A DNA stretch of 64,000 bases from Roseococcus suduntuyensis (GTDB lineage: Bacteria; Pseudomonadota; Alphaproteobacteria; Acetobacterales; Acetobacteraceae), in contig NZ_JACIDJ010000001.1 in NCBI RefSeq assembly GCF_014196305.1, positions 337,683-401,682 on the forward strand, in the 5' to 3' direction. Position numbers and translations under genes: made by a program. Each line of letters opens with the position of its first letter. Position 1 is the first letter of the stretch. Below, one piece after another: positions 8,668 to 18,075 of the stretch. Below the pieces are notes generated by a model. That model was not told the DNA's origin. It saw only the letters and a program-made list of their open reading frames with translations, and made no database searches.

Positions 8668-9363
8668 TCATACGCGCACCACCACCGCGCTCACATTGTC
8701 GCGCGCGCCGGCGCGCAATGCGGCCTCTATGAAGGCCGGCGCCTCCATCCCCGCCGACAGCATGGCGCCCAACCCCGCCTCCGGCAGGTCCTTGAACAGC
8801 CCATCGCTGCACAGCAGGAACTGGTCGCCGGGCAGCAGGCGGTCGGCCACCTTGTCCAGCACCACCTCCCCCTCCTGCCCCACGGCGCGGGTGATGACGT
8901 TGGCATGGGGGTGTCGTTCGGCCTCCGCCTCCGCCAGCAGGCCGGAATCCACCATCTCCTGCACCGCCGAATGGTCGCGCGTCACGCGGCGCAGCACACC
9001 CTCGCGCAGCAGATAGAGGCGGCTGTCCCCGGCCCAGAGCGCCGCGAAATGCCCACCGCGCAGCAGCAGCACCACGACCGTCGAGGCGATGATGCCGCCC
9101 GGCCCCCGCGCCAGCGCCCGCACCCGCAGCGCGGCATGTACGGCGGCGAGGCGCAGCCGCACCTGGGCCAGCATCTCGGCCGCCGTCAGCCCGGGCGGGA
9201 TCGCTTCCAGGGCCTCGGCGATGGCGCCGCTCGCCACCTCGCCCGCGCCATGGCCGCCCGCGCCATCGGCCACGGCCCAGAGCCCGAGATCGGGGCGCGC
9301 CACCACCTGGTCCTCGTTGCGCGGCCGCACGGCGCCGGGATGGGTGGCGGCGGAACTGCTCAT
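8668..9363 (-). CDS. pppA: PP2C-type Ser/Thr phosphatase of the T6SS (PppA/Stp)
   Basis: This 231-aa PPM/PP2C phosphatase is predicted to remove phosphates placed by a PpkA-type kinase on Fha and so switch T6SS assembly off. Metal-binding PP2C motifs are visible: VRPRNEDQV near the N-terminus, VADGAGGHGAGEVAS, LLCSDGLFKD and the final ARDNVSAVVV. The ATG at 9363 overlaps the tagF stop by four bases (ATGA), giving coupling, and places the family start MSSSAATHPGAVRPRNEDQ. It is the last gene of the vgrG-to-pppA operon. No PpkA kinase is coded in this window; it may lie to the left or elsewhere. Confidence 0.93.
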   Translation of the reverse strand: MSSSAATHPGAVRPRNEDQVVARPDLGLWAVADGAGGHGAGEVASGAIAEALEAIPPGLTAAEMLAQVRLRLAAVHAALRVRALARGPGGIIASTVVVLLLRGGHFAALWAGDSRLYLLREGVLRRVTRDHSAVQEMVDSGLLAEAEAERHPHANVITRAVGQEGEVVLDKVADRLLPGDQFLLCSDGLFKDLPEAGLGAMLSAGMEAPAFIEAALRAGARDNVSAVVVRV

Positions 9364-9872
9364 GCGGGCACGGCCAGCAGGGAGAGGAAATCGGCCGGCA
9401 TCGGCCGGGGGGGAAGGCCCTCGCTCCAGAACAGGCTGCGCCCATCGAGCGTCGCGTCGGGGTCGTCCGGCGGGGCCGGGGGCAGGCGCGCGGCCAGCGC
9501 GTCCGCGTCCAGACCGCCCACGCGGGCCGCCAGCGCGGCCTCCTCCAGCGCCGCATACCATTCGGGCGGCGCCGGCAAGGCGGCCGCGGGCAGCACGGCG
9601 GCGAGCGTCAGCGGAAAGCGCCGCCCCACCAGGTCGGCCGAGGTGACCAGCACGCCCATCACCGCCTGCGGGCCACAGGCACCGGGCGCGAGGCGAAAGC
9701 GCCAGGGCGGCGTGGCGTCCCAGGCCGCCGCCCAGTCCTCGCCGAGCGACGCGCGCGCCGCCTCCATCCCGCGCGAGAGCCAGTCATCCCAGGGGTCCGT
9801 GAAGCCGCGCGGCAGGGCGCGGCGCACGAAGTCGCCATGCGCCGGAAGCTTGCCGAACAGGCCGGTTCCCAT
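9360..9872 (-). CDS. tagF: T6SS regulator TagF (ImpM)
   Basis: This 170-aa protein has the TagF/ImpM opening GLFGKLPAHGDFVRRALPRGF with WDDWLSRGMEAAR, and the central MGVLVTSADLVGRRFPLTL block. TagF proteins repress T6SS firing post-translationally, in part through Fha; in some species TagF is fused to PppA. Here the two are separate genes overlapping by four bases, which fits a shared regulatory role. Its start overlaps the tssM stop by one base. Confidence 0.92.
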   Translation of the reverse strand: MGTGLFGKLPAHGDFVRRALPRGFTDPWDDWLSRGMEAARASLGEDWAAAWDATPPWRFRLAPGACGPQAVMGVLVTSADLVGRRFPLTLAAVLPAAALPAPPEWYAALEEAALAARVGGLDADALAARLPPAPPDDPDATLDGRSLFWSEGLPPRPMPADFLSLLAVPA

Positions 9873-12800
9873 CAGTTGGGGGCCGGCAAGGCGGGGCAGC
9901 GGAATTCCAGCAATTCGCGCAGCCCGAAGGGGTTCACGCTGCTCTGCGCCACCAGCAGGAATTCCGCGCTGCGGTCCCCGCGCGTGACCGTCAGGCGGAA
10001 GCGGTCCGGATCACGCGTGGCGATCACGCGGCTCAGGAACACAAGCCGCAGCGTGGCCCAGGGCCCGTCGAAGCTGAGGTCACCCGCCGAGGAGGGCGGG
10101 TCGAAGCGCAGCGTGACGGGGTGCTCGGCCGGGTAGGCCAGTTCGATGGGCCGCCCGCCGCCGCCCGGGGTCAGCGCGTGCTGCGCGCCCGAGGCCTCCA
10201 GCACCGCGCCCGTCGCCGCCGCCGAGATCCCCTGCGGGATGAGCTGGAAGCGGAAGCCGGTGGAGCCCGCGCCGGGGAAGAAGGCCTCGCGGATGGCCTG
10301 GGCGCGCTGGAACTGCGCGAGGTCGGCGGCCGAGATGGGCGGCGCCAGCCCCTCCGCCGCCACCGGGCGCCAGGGGTTCTGGGTCACATCGGCATAGGGG
10401 CGGATGTTCTGGGCGAAGAAGCTGTCCATCAGCCCGCCGGGGCCGAACATCCGCAGGAAGTCCCCCGCCGGCATGTCGGGCGCGTTCATCGCCCGCCGGA
10501 AGGGAAAGCGCTGCTCCAGCCCCCGGCAGAAGGGGCCGAGCTGCGCGGCACCCCCCGCCGCGATGGCCGCCTGCGCGCCGCCCGCCCGCGCCCGCTGCGT
10601 GGCCTGGGCCAGCGAGGTGAGCCAGGAGCGCAACGGCTCCGGCTGGCGCTGCGCTTCGGACAGCAGGCGCTGCCCGGGGTCGAGGCCCGGCGTGGGCGGC
10701 AGCACCGTGCCCGGCGGCGCATTGGCCAGCCGCGCCACCTGCACATAGAGGTCATTCAAGATCGCCAGCACGCCATCGAGGGGCGCACCGGCCGCGTGGC
10801 GCAGCGGCTGGAAATGCGGCTCGACGACGCGGGCGACGAGGGTGGCCCCCCCCTCGCCCGCCGCCGCACCCACCGCGGCCGCGAGGCGCGAGGCCGCAGC
10901 CCCCGCCGCCTGCGCCGCGGCCTGTGCCGCCTGCGCGGCCGCGCCCTGCGCCGCCGCGACACCCTCCGGCGCCGTGCCGGGCGAGAGTTCGCGCGCGATG
11001 GCCCGCAGCAAATCCTTCATGGGCGAATTGGGCGCGCCCAGCAGGTTCAGCGCCTCGGCCGAGGCGTTCAGGCTGGTCAGCGGCGGCAGCATCAGGTCGC
11101 CCAGCAGGGCCTCCCAGGCACGGATGTAGTCGGCGGCGTAGAGGGCCAGGATATCCGCCTCCAGCCGGCGCGGATCGCCCGCGCCGCCGGTCGCGGCCTC
11201 GGGGCCCAGCACCCAGCTTTCGCTGGCCGCTTCCAGCACCGCCTGGGGCAGGCGCGGCAATACCGCCGTATAGAGGCCGCGGATGGTAAAGAGGCCCGGC
11301 ACGCCCTCGGTCAGCGGCCGTCCCGAGGGCCGCACGAAATAGCGCTGCCCGGCGGGGCCCAGATGCGGCGCGGGCGTCCAGGCCGGCACGTTCTCGGCCA
11401 GGGGGCGCAGGCGGCCATAGACGCGCTGCGCCATGGGCAGGCGCGAGAAGACGCGCCGCGCCTGGTCCACCAGCGCGCCATCCAGCGGATAGGACGCCAG
11501 CGGCGAGGCCAGCATGGCATCGAGGTGCCGCGACAGCGCCTCGCGCCCCGGCTGGTTCACCGCGCCGGGGAAGGTGGTCTGCCAATCGAGCGCGAACCAT
11601 TCGCGCACCAGGGCGCGGTCGAGCGGCCCCTGGCGGCCCAGCATGAGATAGACGCGCACCGCCTCGTAGAGGAATTCCGGCCGCTGGATGCCCTCGCGGA
11701 TTTGCGTCTCCAGCCGCGCCAGCAGGCGGGGCAGCAGCACGCGGTCCAGCGCGCGGCGATAGGCGCTCTGCGCGCCCTGCTCCAGCAATTCCTCCTGGCT
11801 GAGCCCAAGGCCCGGCCCCGGCCCGGCGGCGGCGGGCGGCAGGGCGCGCGCGGCTTCCAGATAGCCCAGCACGCCCGCGAGGTCGGGGCTGGTCACGCGG
11901 TCCAGCGGCGCGCCGGCGCCCGCCTGCTCGGCCGCCGTGACGGCCGTGGCGAGGCGGGCATTGCGGGCCTCTTCCGTGCCGCTCGCCATCCATCCCCAGG
12001 CGCCGCCGCCCAGCACCAGCAGCAGCGCGGCCGCCCAGGCGCCGATCTGCGTCAGGCGCCGGCGTTTCTCGGCGCCTGTGTCGTTGGCGGCGAGGCGCGC
12101 CTCGTTGAACACCACCTCGCGCAGCGGGCGGCCCAGGAAATAGGCGCGGCCCCGCTGCCCCATGATGCCCGCGGGCCGCGCGGGGTCGAGGCCGAAGGAG
12201 CGCGATAGCGCCCCGGCCAGCCGATCGAGCGGCGTGCCCTCCTGCGTGCCCGAGGTGAAGTAGACGCCGCGCAGGAAGGGCGCGGGGTCGAGCTTCGATC
12301 CGCCGAAGGCCGCCTGCACGAAGGCGGACAACGCCCCCTCCAGCGAGGCGAACTGCGCCGGGAACCCCGCGATGAGCGAACGCTGCGCCGGGCCGCGCTC
12401 ATTCTGCAAACGCTCGATCAGCCGGGCCATCAGGCGCTCTTGCAACGCGGCGAACTCGGTGCCGAACTGCGCGGCCAGCCCCTCGGGCGCCGCGCTCGGC
12501 GGGAAGGTGAAGCCCCAGACCTGTTCGCGCTGCGTCTTGTCCAGGTCGTCGAAGAACTCGATGAAGCCGGGCAGCAGGTCGCTCTTGGTGACGAGGAAAT
12601 AGACGGGCAGGCGCTGGCCGAGCCGCGTTTCCAGCTCCTTCACGCGGCGGCGGACGGAGCGCGCATGAGCCTCGCGCTGCGTGGCGTCCAGCTTCGCCAG
12701 CATGTCCACGCCGAAGGCCACCAGCACGCCGTTCAAGGGCTGGCGCGGGCGGTTCTTCTTCAGCAGGTCGAGGAAGCGTTCCCAGCCGCCCTTGTCGGCC

Positions 12801-13351
12801 GCGGCGTCGCTGTCCTGCGTGGTGTAGCGGCCGGCGGTGTCGATCAGCACCGCGCGCTCGCTCAGCCACCAGTCGCAGAAGCGCGTGCCGCCCACGCCGG
12901 CCACGCGGCCCTCGGCCAGCGGGAATTCCAGGCCGCTGTTCAGCAGCGCCGTGGTCTTGCCCGAGCCGGGCGGGCCGATGATGACATACCAGGGCAGGTC
13001 ATAGAGGTGCCCACCCTTGCCGCCGGTGGCCGCCTTCAGCTTGGCCAGCGCCTCGGTCAGCTTGCCGCGGAGGGCTTCTTCTTCCTCGGCGGCGGCGGCG
13101 TCGCGCTTCACCTGCGGGTCCGGCGCGGCGGCGGCCTCCACCAGCCCCGCATCGCGCGCGGCGGCGCGGCGGCCACGCCAGAAGAAGAACCCCGCCCAGC
13201 CCAGCAGCAGCAGAAGCACCACGGGCAGGCGCAGGAAGACGCTGTCGAAGGCCTCGCCCAGCAGCGGCAGGAAAATCCAGGCGACGACGCCCAGCAGGAT
13301 CACGCCCAGCAGCGCGCCCAGGGCGGGGATGGTGACGAAGGCGCGCATCAC
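9872..13351 (-). CDS. tssM: T6SS membrane-complex protein TssM (IcmF/ImpL)
   Basis: This 1159-aa inner-membrane protein of the envelope-spanning T6SS complex links TssL to the outer membrane. Two N-terminal membrane segments (about residues 4-28 and 38-58) precede a cytoplasmic NTPase-like domain with Walker A GPPGSGKT at about residue 126 and FLVTKSDLLPGF. A third membrane segment (WAAALLLVLGGGAWGWM, about 430-450) leads to the long periplasmic part with the ImpG/IcmF and C-terminal domains. The Walker A motif is intact, which is not the case in every TssM. It overlaps tssL by four bases upstream and tagF by one base downstream. An alanine-rich stretch lies near residues 800-840. Confidence 0.96.
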   Translation of the reverse strand: MMRAFVTIPALGALLGVILLGVVAWIFLPLLGEAFDSVFLRLPVVLLLLLGWAGFFFWRGRRAAARDAGLVEAAAAPDPQVKRDAAAAEEEEALRGKLTEALAKLKAATGGKGGHLYDLPWYVIIGPPGSGKTTALLNSGLEFPLAEGRVAGVGGTRFCDWWLSERAVLIDTAGRYTTQDSDAAADKGGWERFLDLLKKNRPRQPLNGVLVAFGVDMLAKLDATQREAHARSVRRRVKELETRLGQRLPVYFLVTKSDLLPGFIEFFDDLDKTQREQVWGFTFPPSAAPEGLAAQFGTEFAALQERLMARLIERLQNERGPAQRSLIAGFPAQFASLEGALSAFVQAAFGGSKLDPAPFLRGVYFTSGTQEGTPLDRLAGALSRSFGLDPARPAGIMGQRGRAYFLGRPLREVVFNEARLAANDTGAEKRRRLTQIGAWAAALLLVLGGGAWGWMASGTEEARNARLATAVTAAEQAGAGAPLDRVTSPDLAGVLGYLEAARALPPAAAGPGPGLGLSQEELLEQGAQSAYRRALDRVLLPRLLARLETQIREGIQRPEFLYEAVRVYLMLGRQGPLDRALVREWFALDWQTTFPGAVNQPGREALSRHLDAMLASPLASYPLDGALVDQARRVFSRLPMAQRVYGRLRPLAENVPAWTPAPHLGPAGQRYFVRPSGRPLTEGVPGLFTIRGLYTAVLPRLPQAVLEAASESWVLGPEAATGGAGDPRRLEADILALYAADYIRAWEALLGDLMLPPLTSLNASAEALNLLGAPNSPMKDLLRAIARELSPGTAPEGVAAAQGAAAQAAQAAAQAAGAAASRLAAAVGAAAGEGGATLVARVVEPHFQPLRHAAGAPLDGVLAILNDLYVQVARLANAPPGTVLPPTPGLDPGQRLLSEAQRQPEPLRSWLTSLAQATQRARAGGAQAAIAAGGAAQLGPFCRGLEQRFPFRRAMNAPDMPAGDFLRMFGPGGLMDSFFAQNIRPYADVTQNPWRPVAAEGLAPPISAADLAQFQRAQAIREAFFPGAGSTGFRFQLIPQGISAAATGAVLEASGAQHALTPGGGGRPIELAYPAEHPVTLRFDPPSSAGDLSFDGPWATLRLVFLSRVIATRDPDRFRLTVTRGDRSAEFLLVAQSSVNPFGLRELLEFRCPALPAPN

Positions 13352-14721
13352 CGGGCCTCCCTTTGCAGCACGACCTCGACGCGGCGGTTCTGCTCACGTC
13401 CCTCGGCGGTGGTGTTGGGCGCGAGCGGCTCCGCCTCCGCGCGCCCCTCGGCGGCGAAGCGCGACGCATCGCCATTGGCGGCCACCAGCAGGCGCATGGC
13501 GTCACGCGCCCGCGCCTCGCTCAGCGCCTGGTTGTTCGGGAAGCGCACGGTGCGGATAGGCACGTTGTCCGAATGGCCCAGCACCAGCACCTGGCCGGGT
13601 TCCTCGCGCAGCGCCTCGCCGATGCGGCGCAGGATGTCCTGGTAGCGCGGCTCCACGCTGGCGGAGGCGGAGGGGAACATGCCCGTGTTGCGCAGCCGCA
13701 CCATCACGCGCTGCGCGTCGGCCTCGACGGTGACGAGCCGTTCCGCGATCTCGGGGGCCAGGAAGCGCCGCAGCACCGGCACCACGTCGGGGCGCGGGGC
13801 GGCGGTGGGCGGCGGGGGTGGTGGCGGCGCGGGCGGCACGGGCGGCGCCGTGCGGTCAATGGAAGGCGGCGCGCCGGGCGGCAGGGCCGCCATGCGGGCA
13901 TAGAGCCCGTCCGCCGCCGCGCCCAGACCGCCGCCCAGCCACCACCAGCCGCCGCCCAGGGCGGCCAAGGCAAAGGTGCCCGCGACCCAGGCCGGCACGG
14001 AACGCGAGGGCCCGCGATGCGGCGCATCCACGCCCCGCCAGCGCGGCGAGAGTTCCCGCTCCCACTCGCCACGGATCTGCACGAGAAGCTGGTAGAGTCC
14101 CTCCCGCACGCGGTCGAGTTCGGCGGCGCCGCGCGGCATCAGCCGATACTTCCCCTGCAGCCCCAGCGAGAGCGCGAGATAGGTCAGTTCCAGCGTGCCC
14201 TTGAAGCGGCCGGGGTCCTTCATCATGGCCGTCAGCACGTCGAAGACGCGCTCGCCCGAGCGGGTTTCCTGGTGGAAGCTCGACACCATGGACTTCACCG
14301 ACCAGGCGGATTGCGCGCCCCAGGGGGTGGCCAGCACCACATCATCCAGCGCGGCGCAGAGCACGTAGTGGGCGGCGCGGATTTCCTCGGCGCTGGCGCC
14401 GGTCGCCTTCGCATCGGCCTCGAACTGGCGGAAGGCGCGCAGCGCGCGTTCGCGCAGCTCCTCCGGATTGGGGGCGCCGGCCAGGCCCGCATTTGCCACG
14501 CGCGCCAGGATTTCCAGCAGGGGCGAGGCGGCGGCGGCCAGCGGCCCCGGCCCCACGCGCGGCAGCGCCTCGGCCTCGCCCGCCAGGGGCTGCGCGCGCG
14601 GCGCGGCTCCCGTGGGCATCGGCGGCGGGGTGGCGGCGCGGGGCGGGGGCGCGGCGCCGCCCGTGCCGCGGATCACAGTGCGATCCGCGTCGTCCGGTTC
14701 GCCGAAGGGGTTGTCGCTCAT
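13348..14721 (-). CDS. tssL: T6SS membrane-complex protein TssL with OmpA-like C-terminal domain
   Basis: This 457-aa fusion anchors the T6SS in the envelope. A proline-rich N-terminal tail (about residues 20-60) precedes the DotU/ImpK cytoplasmic domain (about 60-230; AHYVLCAALDDVVLATPWG). One membrane helix follows (about 243-265), then a periplasmic proline linker (eight or more consecutive prolines near 300) and an OmpA-type peptidoglycan-binding domain (about 325-455). The OmpA domain has VLGHSDNVPIRTVRFPNNQ, LSEARARDAM and NRRVEVVL. This extended form binds the cell wall directly, which may matter because no TssJ lipoprotein or TagL gene is seen here. It overlaps tssM by four bases. Confidence 0.95.
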   Translation of the reverse strand: MSDNPFGEPDDADRTVIRGTGGAAPPPRAATPPPMPTGAAPRAQPLAGEAEALPRVGPGPLAAAASPLLEILARVANAGLAGAPNPEELRERALRAFRQFEADAKATGASAEEIRAAHYVLCAALDDVVLATPWGAQSAWSVKSMVSSFHQETRSGERVFDVLTAMMKDPGRFKGTLELTYLALSLGLQGKYRLMPRGAAELDRVREGLYQLLVQIRGEWERELSPRWRGVDAPHRGPSRSVPAWVAGTFALAALGGGWWWLGGGLGAAADGLYARMAALPPGAPPSIDRTAPPVPPAPPPPPPPTAAPRPDVVPVLRRFLAPEIAERLVTVEADAQRVMVRLRNTGMFPSASASVEPRYQDILRRIGEALREEPGQVLVLGHSDNVPIRTVRFPNNQALSEARARDAMRLLVAANGDASRFAAEGRAEAEPLAPNTTAEGREQNRRVEVVLQREAR

Positions 14722-14731
14722 TGCCGCCTCC

Positions 14732-16075
14732 TCACCGATCCGCCCGGATGGCCCAGAGGCTCAGGCGCAGATTGGGGAAATCCCCCGAGACATGGATCGC
14801 GAAGCCGCCGCTGGTCTGCATCTGCTGCCAATGGGGCGAGCCGCGGTCCAGCTCGAAATACACGGCGCCCGCGTGGAACGGGATCTGCCGGGGCGCGACG
14901 GGCAAAGGCCGCACGATGATGCCGGGCAGCGCCACATGCACCAGTTCGCGGATGTGCTCCACCGCGCCGATCTTCACCTGGTTGGGGAAGAGGCGCCGGG
15001 TGTTCTCGGCCGGCATGTCGGCCATCACGGTCAGCACGAACTGCCCCCCGCGCAGCAGGTTGCGGTCCAGGATGGGGCCCACGCGCACGCCGTGGCTGCG
15101 CTCCTGCAACGGGATTTCCACGGCCGTCGTCTCCAGCACGGCCGAGAGGCTGCGGCGCAAATCCGCGATCACGGGCGCGAAGCTGCGCTGCAGGTCATCA
15201 TGCCGATAGGCCGGATAGGCGCTGGCGCGCTTGTCGGGCGCGGTGAAGGTGGCGAGTTCGCCGGCCAGCTGCACCAGCACCCGGAACAGCTCCTCCGGAT
15301 GCACCAGGCCCGCATCGGCGTAGTGCGCCAGCAGCGGCAGGTTGCGGTTGATGGCCTGGAGCAGCAGGAAATCCGCCACCTCGCCCACGCCGCGCGCGCC
15401 GGGCTGCGACAGGCGCGCGGCCAGCGCCTCGGCCCGCTGGCCGAGCATACCCACAAGTTCGGAGAGGATGTTGGCCAGCGGCGGCACCGCCGAGGCGCGC
15501 AGGCAGGGCGGGATGAAGCGGTCATCCACCACCACGCGCCGGTCGGCCTGCACCTCCACGATCCGCGCGAGGCCGAGGCAGGTGAAGCCCGCGCGTTCCT
15601 CGCCCTCCAGCATGAAGCGCAGGCGCGGGCGGCCGAGCGCCAGCTGCGCCGGCAGGGTGGCATCGGAATGCGTGTCATAGGCGTCGAAGGCGGAAAGCCC
15701 GTAGCGCGCGCGGCCCGCGCCATCCTCCACGCCGGCGGCCACCTCGGGGCTGCCCGGCTGGCGCACCGGCAGGGCGAGATAGACCACCTGGTTGCGCGTG
15801 CCCTCCGGCAGGTCGAGCGGCGGCGGCTGGTCGGCGCTGCCCGGGATGGCGAAGGGCGTGCCGTCCTCCAGGATGCCGGCCACGTTGGACAACGCGAACT
15901 TGCCGGCAGCGAGAAGGTCGCGGTCCAGCGCCAGTTCCGTGATGCCCCAGGGGTGCGGGCGCAGTGGGGCGGCGCGCGCCTGGAGCAGCGCCTCGAAATA
16001 GCGGTCCTGCTGCTGGAAGTGCTGGGCGCGGAGGAACATGCCCTCCTGCCAGACGACCTTGTCATTCCACGCCAT
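14732..16075 (-). CDS. tssK: T6SS baseplate protein TssK (ImpJ)
   Basis: This 447-aa TssK connects the baseplate to the TssJLM membrane complex. Family features are the opening VVWQEGMFLRAQHFQQQDRY, the DLLAAGKFALSNVAGILEDG block and the C-terminal SGDFPNLRLSLWAIR. The start MAWNDKVVWQEG agrees with the family. It lies 33 bases downstream of fha and 10 bases upstream of tssL in a tight leftward operon. Confidence 0.96.
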   Translation of the reverse strand: MAWNDKVVWQEGMFLRAQHFQQQDRYFEALLQARAAPLRPHPWGITELALDRDLLAAGKFALSNVAGILEDGTPFAIPGSADQPPPLDLPEGTRNQVVYLALPVRQPGSPEVAAGVEDGAGRARYGLSAFDAYDTHSDATLPAQLALGRPRLRFMLEGEERAGFTCLGLARIVEVQADRRVVVDDRFIPPCLRASAVPPLANILSELVGMLGQRAEALAARLSQPGARGVGEVADFLLLQAINRNLPLLAHYADAGLVHPEELFRVLVQLAGELATFTAPDKRASAYPAYRHDDLQRSFAPVIADLRRSLSAVLETTAVEIPLQERSHGVRVGPILDRNLLRGGQFVLTVMADMPAENTRRLFPNQVKIGAVEHIRELVHVALPGIIVRPLPVAPRQIPFHAGAVYFELDRGSPHWQQMQTSGGFAIHVSGDFPNLRLSLWAIRADR

Positions 16076-16108
16076 GCCGCCTGCCGGACCTCCAGAAAAA
16101 AACGTCGC

Positions 16109-17695
16109 TCAGCGGCCGCCGCGCGTCGCCTGCTCATAGGCGCGTGCGAAGGCCTTGCCGAAGGCGCTGTCGAAATCATCCTCGAACTGGTCATGCACCT
16201 GCTGGTGCAGGCGCCGATACGCCTCCCACAGGCGCTTCTCGCGCGCGCCGGGCAGGGAAATGCCGCCCGTGGGCTGCTCGGCCTCCAGCCCCGCGGGGGC
16301 GAGGCGCGCGAGCAGGGCGCGGGCGGCGGCCTGTGTGGCGGCGATGGTGGCAAGCTGGTGGGCCGTGAGGTCCTCGACCGTCTCGCGCACCGCGGCCGGG
16401 CCCCCGCCGCGCGGGGCCAGCAGGGCCTGGAGCGCCGCTTCGTCGGTGGCGGCGAATTTCAGCGGGTTGTTGCCGGCGGCGCGCAGCATGGTCTGCTCGA
16501 TGCGGAATTCGCGCTTCACATCGCCGCGCGCGATCAGCAGGGCGCGCAGCCCGCCCACCGCCGCGCGCAGCGCCTCGCCCGCCTGGGCCAGGGCGGCGGC
16601 GGGGTCGGTGCCCGGGGCGGCGGGGGGCAGGCCCGCGCCGCGCAGCAGGATCTCGAGCGCGGCCTGGAGGCTGCCATCGGTGCCCGGCATTGCCAGGGGT
16701 GACGCGGCGGGCGGCGGGGCGGGTGCCGACGGGGCCATGGGTGGCGGCGGCGCGACGGGGGCGAAGCCCGGCGGCTCCGCGAAAGGGTCCGACGGCGGGG
16801 CAGCGGCCGGCGGCGGCGCTTCCGCGAAGGGGTCCGGCAAGGGCGCCGGCGCGGGGCCAAGCCCGGGCAGCGGCGCGGTGAAGGCGGGCGGCGGGGCCTC
16901 GGCGAAAGGGTCCGCCAAGGGCGGGGGCGGGGGCGCGGGCGTCAGGCCCGGCAACGGCGCGCCGAAGGCGGGGGCGGTTGGCGCGAAGGGGTCCGGCAGG
17001 GGGCGCGCGGGAGGGGCGGCCGGCGGTGGCGCGTCGGCGAAAGGGTCGGGCAGATGCGCGAAGGGGTCGGTGGGATCGGGCGCGCGGGGCGGCGCGGGCG
17101 GGGTGTTCCAATCCTCCGGCAGCAGGTCCGGCAGGGTGGCGCGGGGCGGGACGAACACGTCCTGCGTGCCGGGCCTGTGGTCGGGCAGGCTGTGGCTGGG
17201 CGCGTCGGGCGCGAAGGGGTCGAAGTCGGAGGGCAGCAGCGGCGCGCCCCCGGCCGGGGTGCCGCCGGCCGGCCCGAGGCCGGGCAGGGGTGCCGCGAAA
17301 ATGTCGGAGGGCGGCGGTGGCGCCATCGGGTCCGGCAGGGCGCTCGCGCTGGCCCAGCGCGCCTCGCCGAAGCCGGCCTCCTCCACCACCCGGCACTCGA
17401 TCTCATAGGCGCCGAGCCGCAGCCGGTCGCCATCGCGCAGCGGGCGCACCTGGTCGCGCCCCACCGGGTCGGCCGCGCCATTCACGAAGGTGCCGTTGGT
17501 CGAGAGGTCGCGCAGCTGCCAGCCGCCCGCCAGGTATTCCAGCGCGCAATGCCGCTTGGACAGCACCCGGTCGGGGTCGGTCAGCGGCCAGTCGCATTCC
17601 GCGCCGCGGCCGAGCGTGTATTCCCCGCCGGGCACCTGCCGCTGCTCGGGCACGGCCTGGTCGGGACAGCGCAAAACCGAGAGCACCAGCACCAT
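16109..17695 (-). CDS. fha: T6SS FHA-domain protein with long DPFA-repeat linker (TagH/ImpI)
   Basis: This 528-aa protein has an N-terminal FHA phosphothreonine-binding domain (residues about 20-100; EYTLGRGAECDW, LSKRHCALEYL, DLSTNGTFVNG) and a C-terminal T6SS-Fha domain (about 370-528; ALEILLRGAGL, ENLTAHQLA-like VEDLTAHQLATIAATQAA, FDSAFGKAFARAYEQATRGG). Between them is a roughly 230-residue proline/alanine-rich linker with seven DPFA motifs, several in the form PDPFAEAPPP. Fha proteins bind a phosphorylated partner to start assembly; PppA and TagF are coded downstream as antagonists. The ATG at 17695 places MVLVLSVLRCPDQAVPEQRQ directly before the FHA fold, so I reject the longer upstream start. 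Confidence 0.93.
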   Translation of the reverse strand: MVLVLSVLRCPDQAVPEQRQVPGGEYTLGRGAECDWPLTDPDRVLSKRHCALEYLAGGWQLRDLSTNGTFVNGAADPVGRDQVRPLRDGDRLRLGAYEIECRVVEEAGFGEARWASASALPDPMAPPPPSDIFAAPLPGLGPAGGTPAGGAPLLPSDFDPFAPDAPSHSLPDHRPGTQDVFVPPRATLPDLLPEDWNTPPAPPRAPDPTDPFAHLPDPFADAPPPAAPPARPLPDPFAPTAPAFGAPLPGLTPAPPPPPLADPFAEAPPPAFTAPLPGLGPAPAPLPDPFAEAPPPAAAPPSDPFAEPPGFAPVAPPPPMAPSAPAPPPAASPLAMPGTDGSLQAALEILLRGAGLPPAAPGTDPAAALAQAGEALRAAVGGLRALLIARGDVKREFRIEQTMLRAAGNNPLKFAATDEAALQALLAPRGGGPAAVRETVEDLTAHQLATIAATQAAARALLARLAPAGLEAEQPTGGISLPGAREKRLWEAYRRLHQQVHDQFEDDFDSAFGKAFARAYEQATRGGR

Positions 17696-17777
17696 TGCCC
17701 GACCCTCCCCTCGTGCCGCAGTAGGCATGCCGTGGCGGGCGGCCGTCAAGCGCGCGGTGGTAGGCGCGGTGCTTTCC

Positions 17778-18074
17778 TCAACCGCCGATGAGCACCGTGG
17801 GCCAGCCCATGACCAGGGCGCCGCCATGCGCGCAGCTGTCGCCGATGCGCGCGGCGGGCAGGCTGCCCACCAGCACGGAGGTGCTGCCCTTCACGATCAC
17901 GTCGGGCGGGCCCACGCACATGCACAGATCGGTGATGCGCGCCTGGGGCAGCCCGCCGGTCAGCACGGTGGGCATGCCGGTCAGCACCGGGCCGCCGATA
18001 TGCGGCACCGGCACCGGCGCCGGGGTGGACATGGGGCAGGCGTGCATGTCGGTGATGCGCGAGGCCGGTGGCAT
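17778..18074 (-). CDS. PAAR-domain spike tip protein
   Basis: This 98-aa stand-alone PAAR protein is predicted to sharpen the VgrG spike. It has the repeated PAAR pattern: ASRITDMHACPM with zinc-type His/Cys near the N-terminus, GPVLTGMPTVLTGGLPQAR, TVKGS-like VIVKGSTSVLVGSLPAARIGD and SCAHGGALVMGWPTVLIGG. There is no effector domain at either end, so any cargo must be held non-covalently or be coded elsewhere. It starts one base after the stop of the 200-aa protein upstream, and 82 bases separate it from fha. Confidence 0.93.
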   Translation of the reverse strand: MPPASRITDMHACPMSTPAPVPVPHIGGPVLTGMPTVLTGGLPQARITDLCMCVGPPDVIVKGSTSVLVGSLPAARIGDSCAHGGALVMGWPTVLIGG

Positions 18075-18075
18075 G

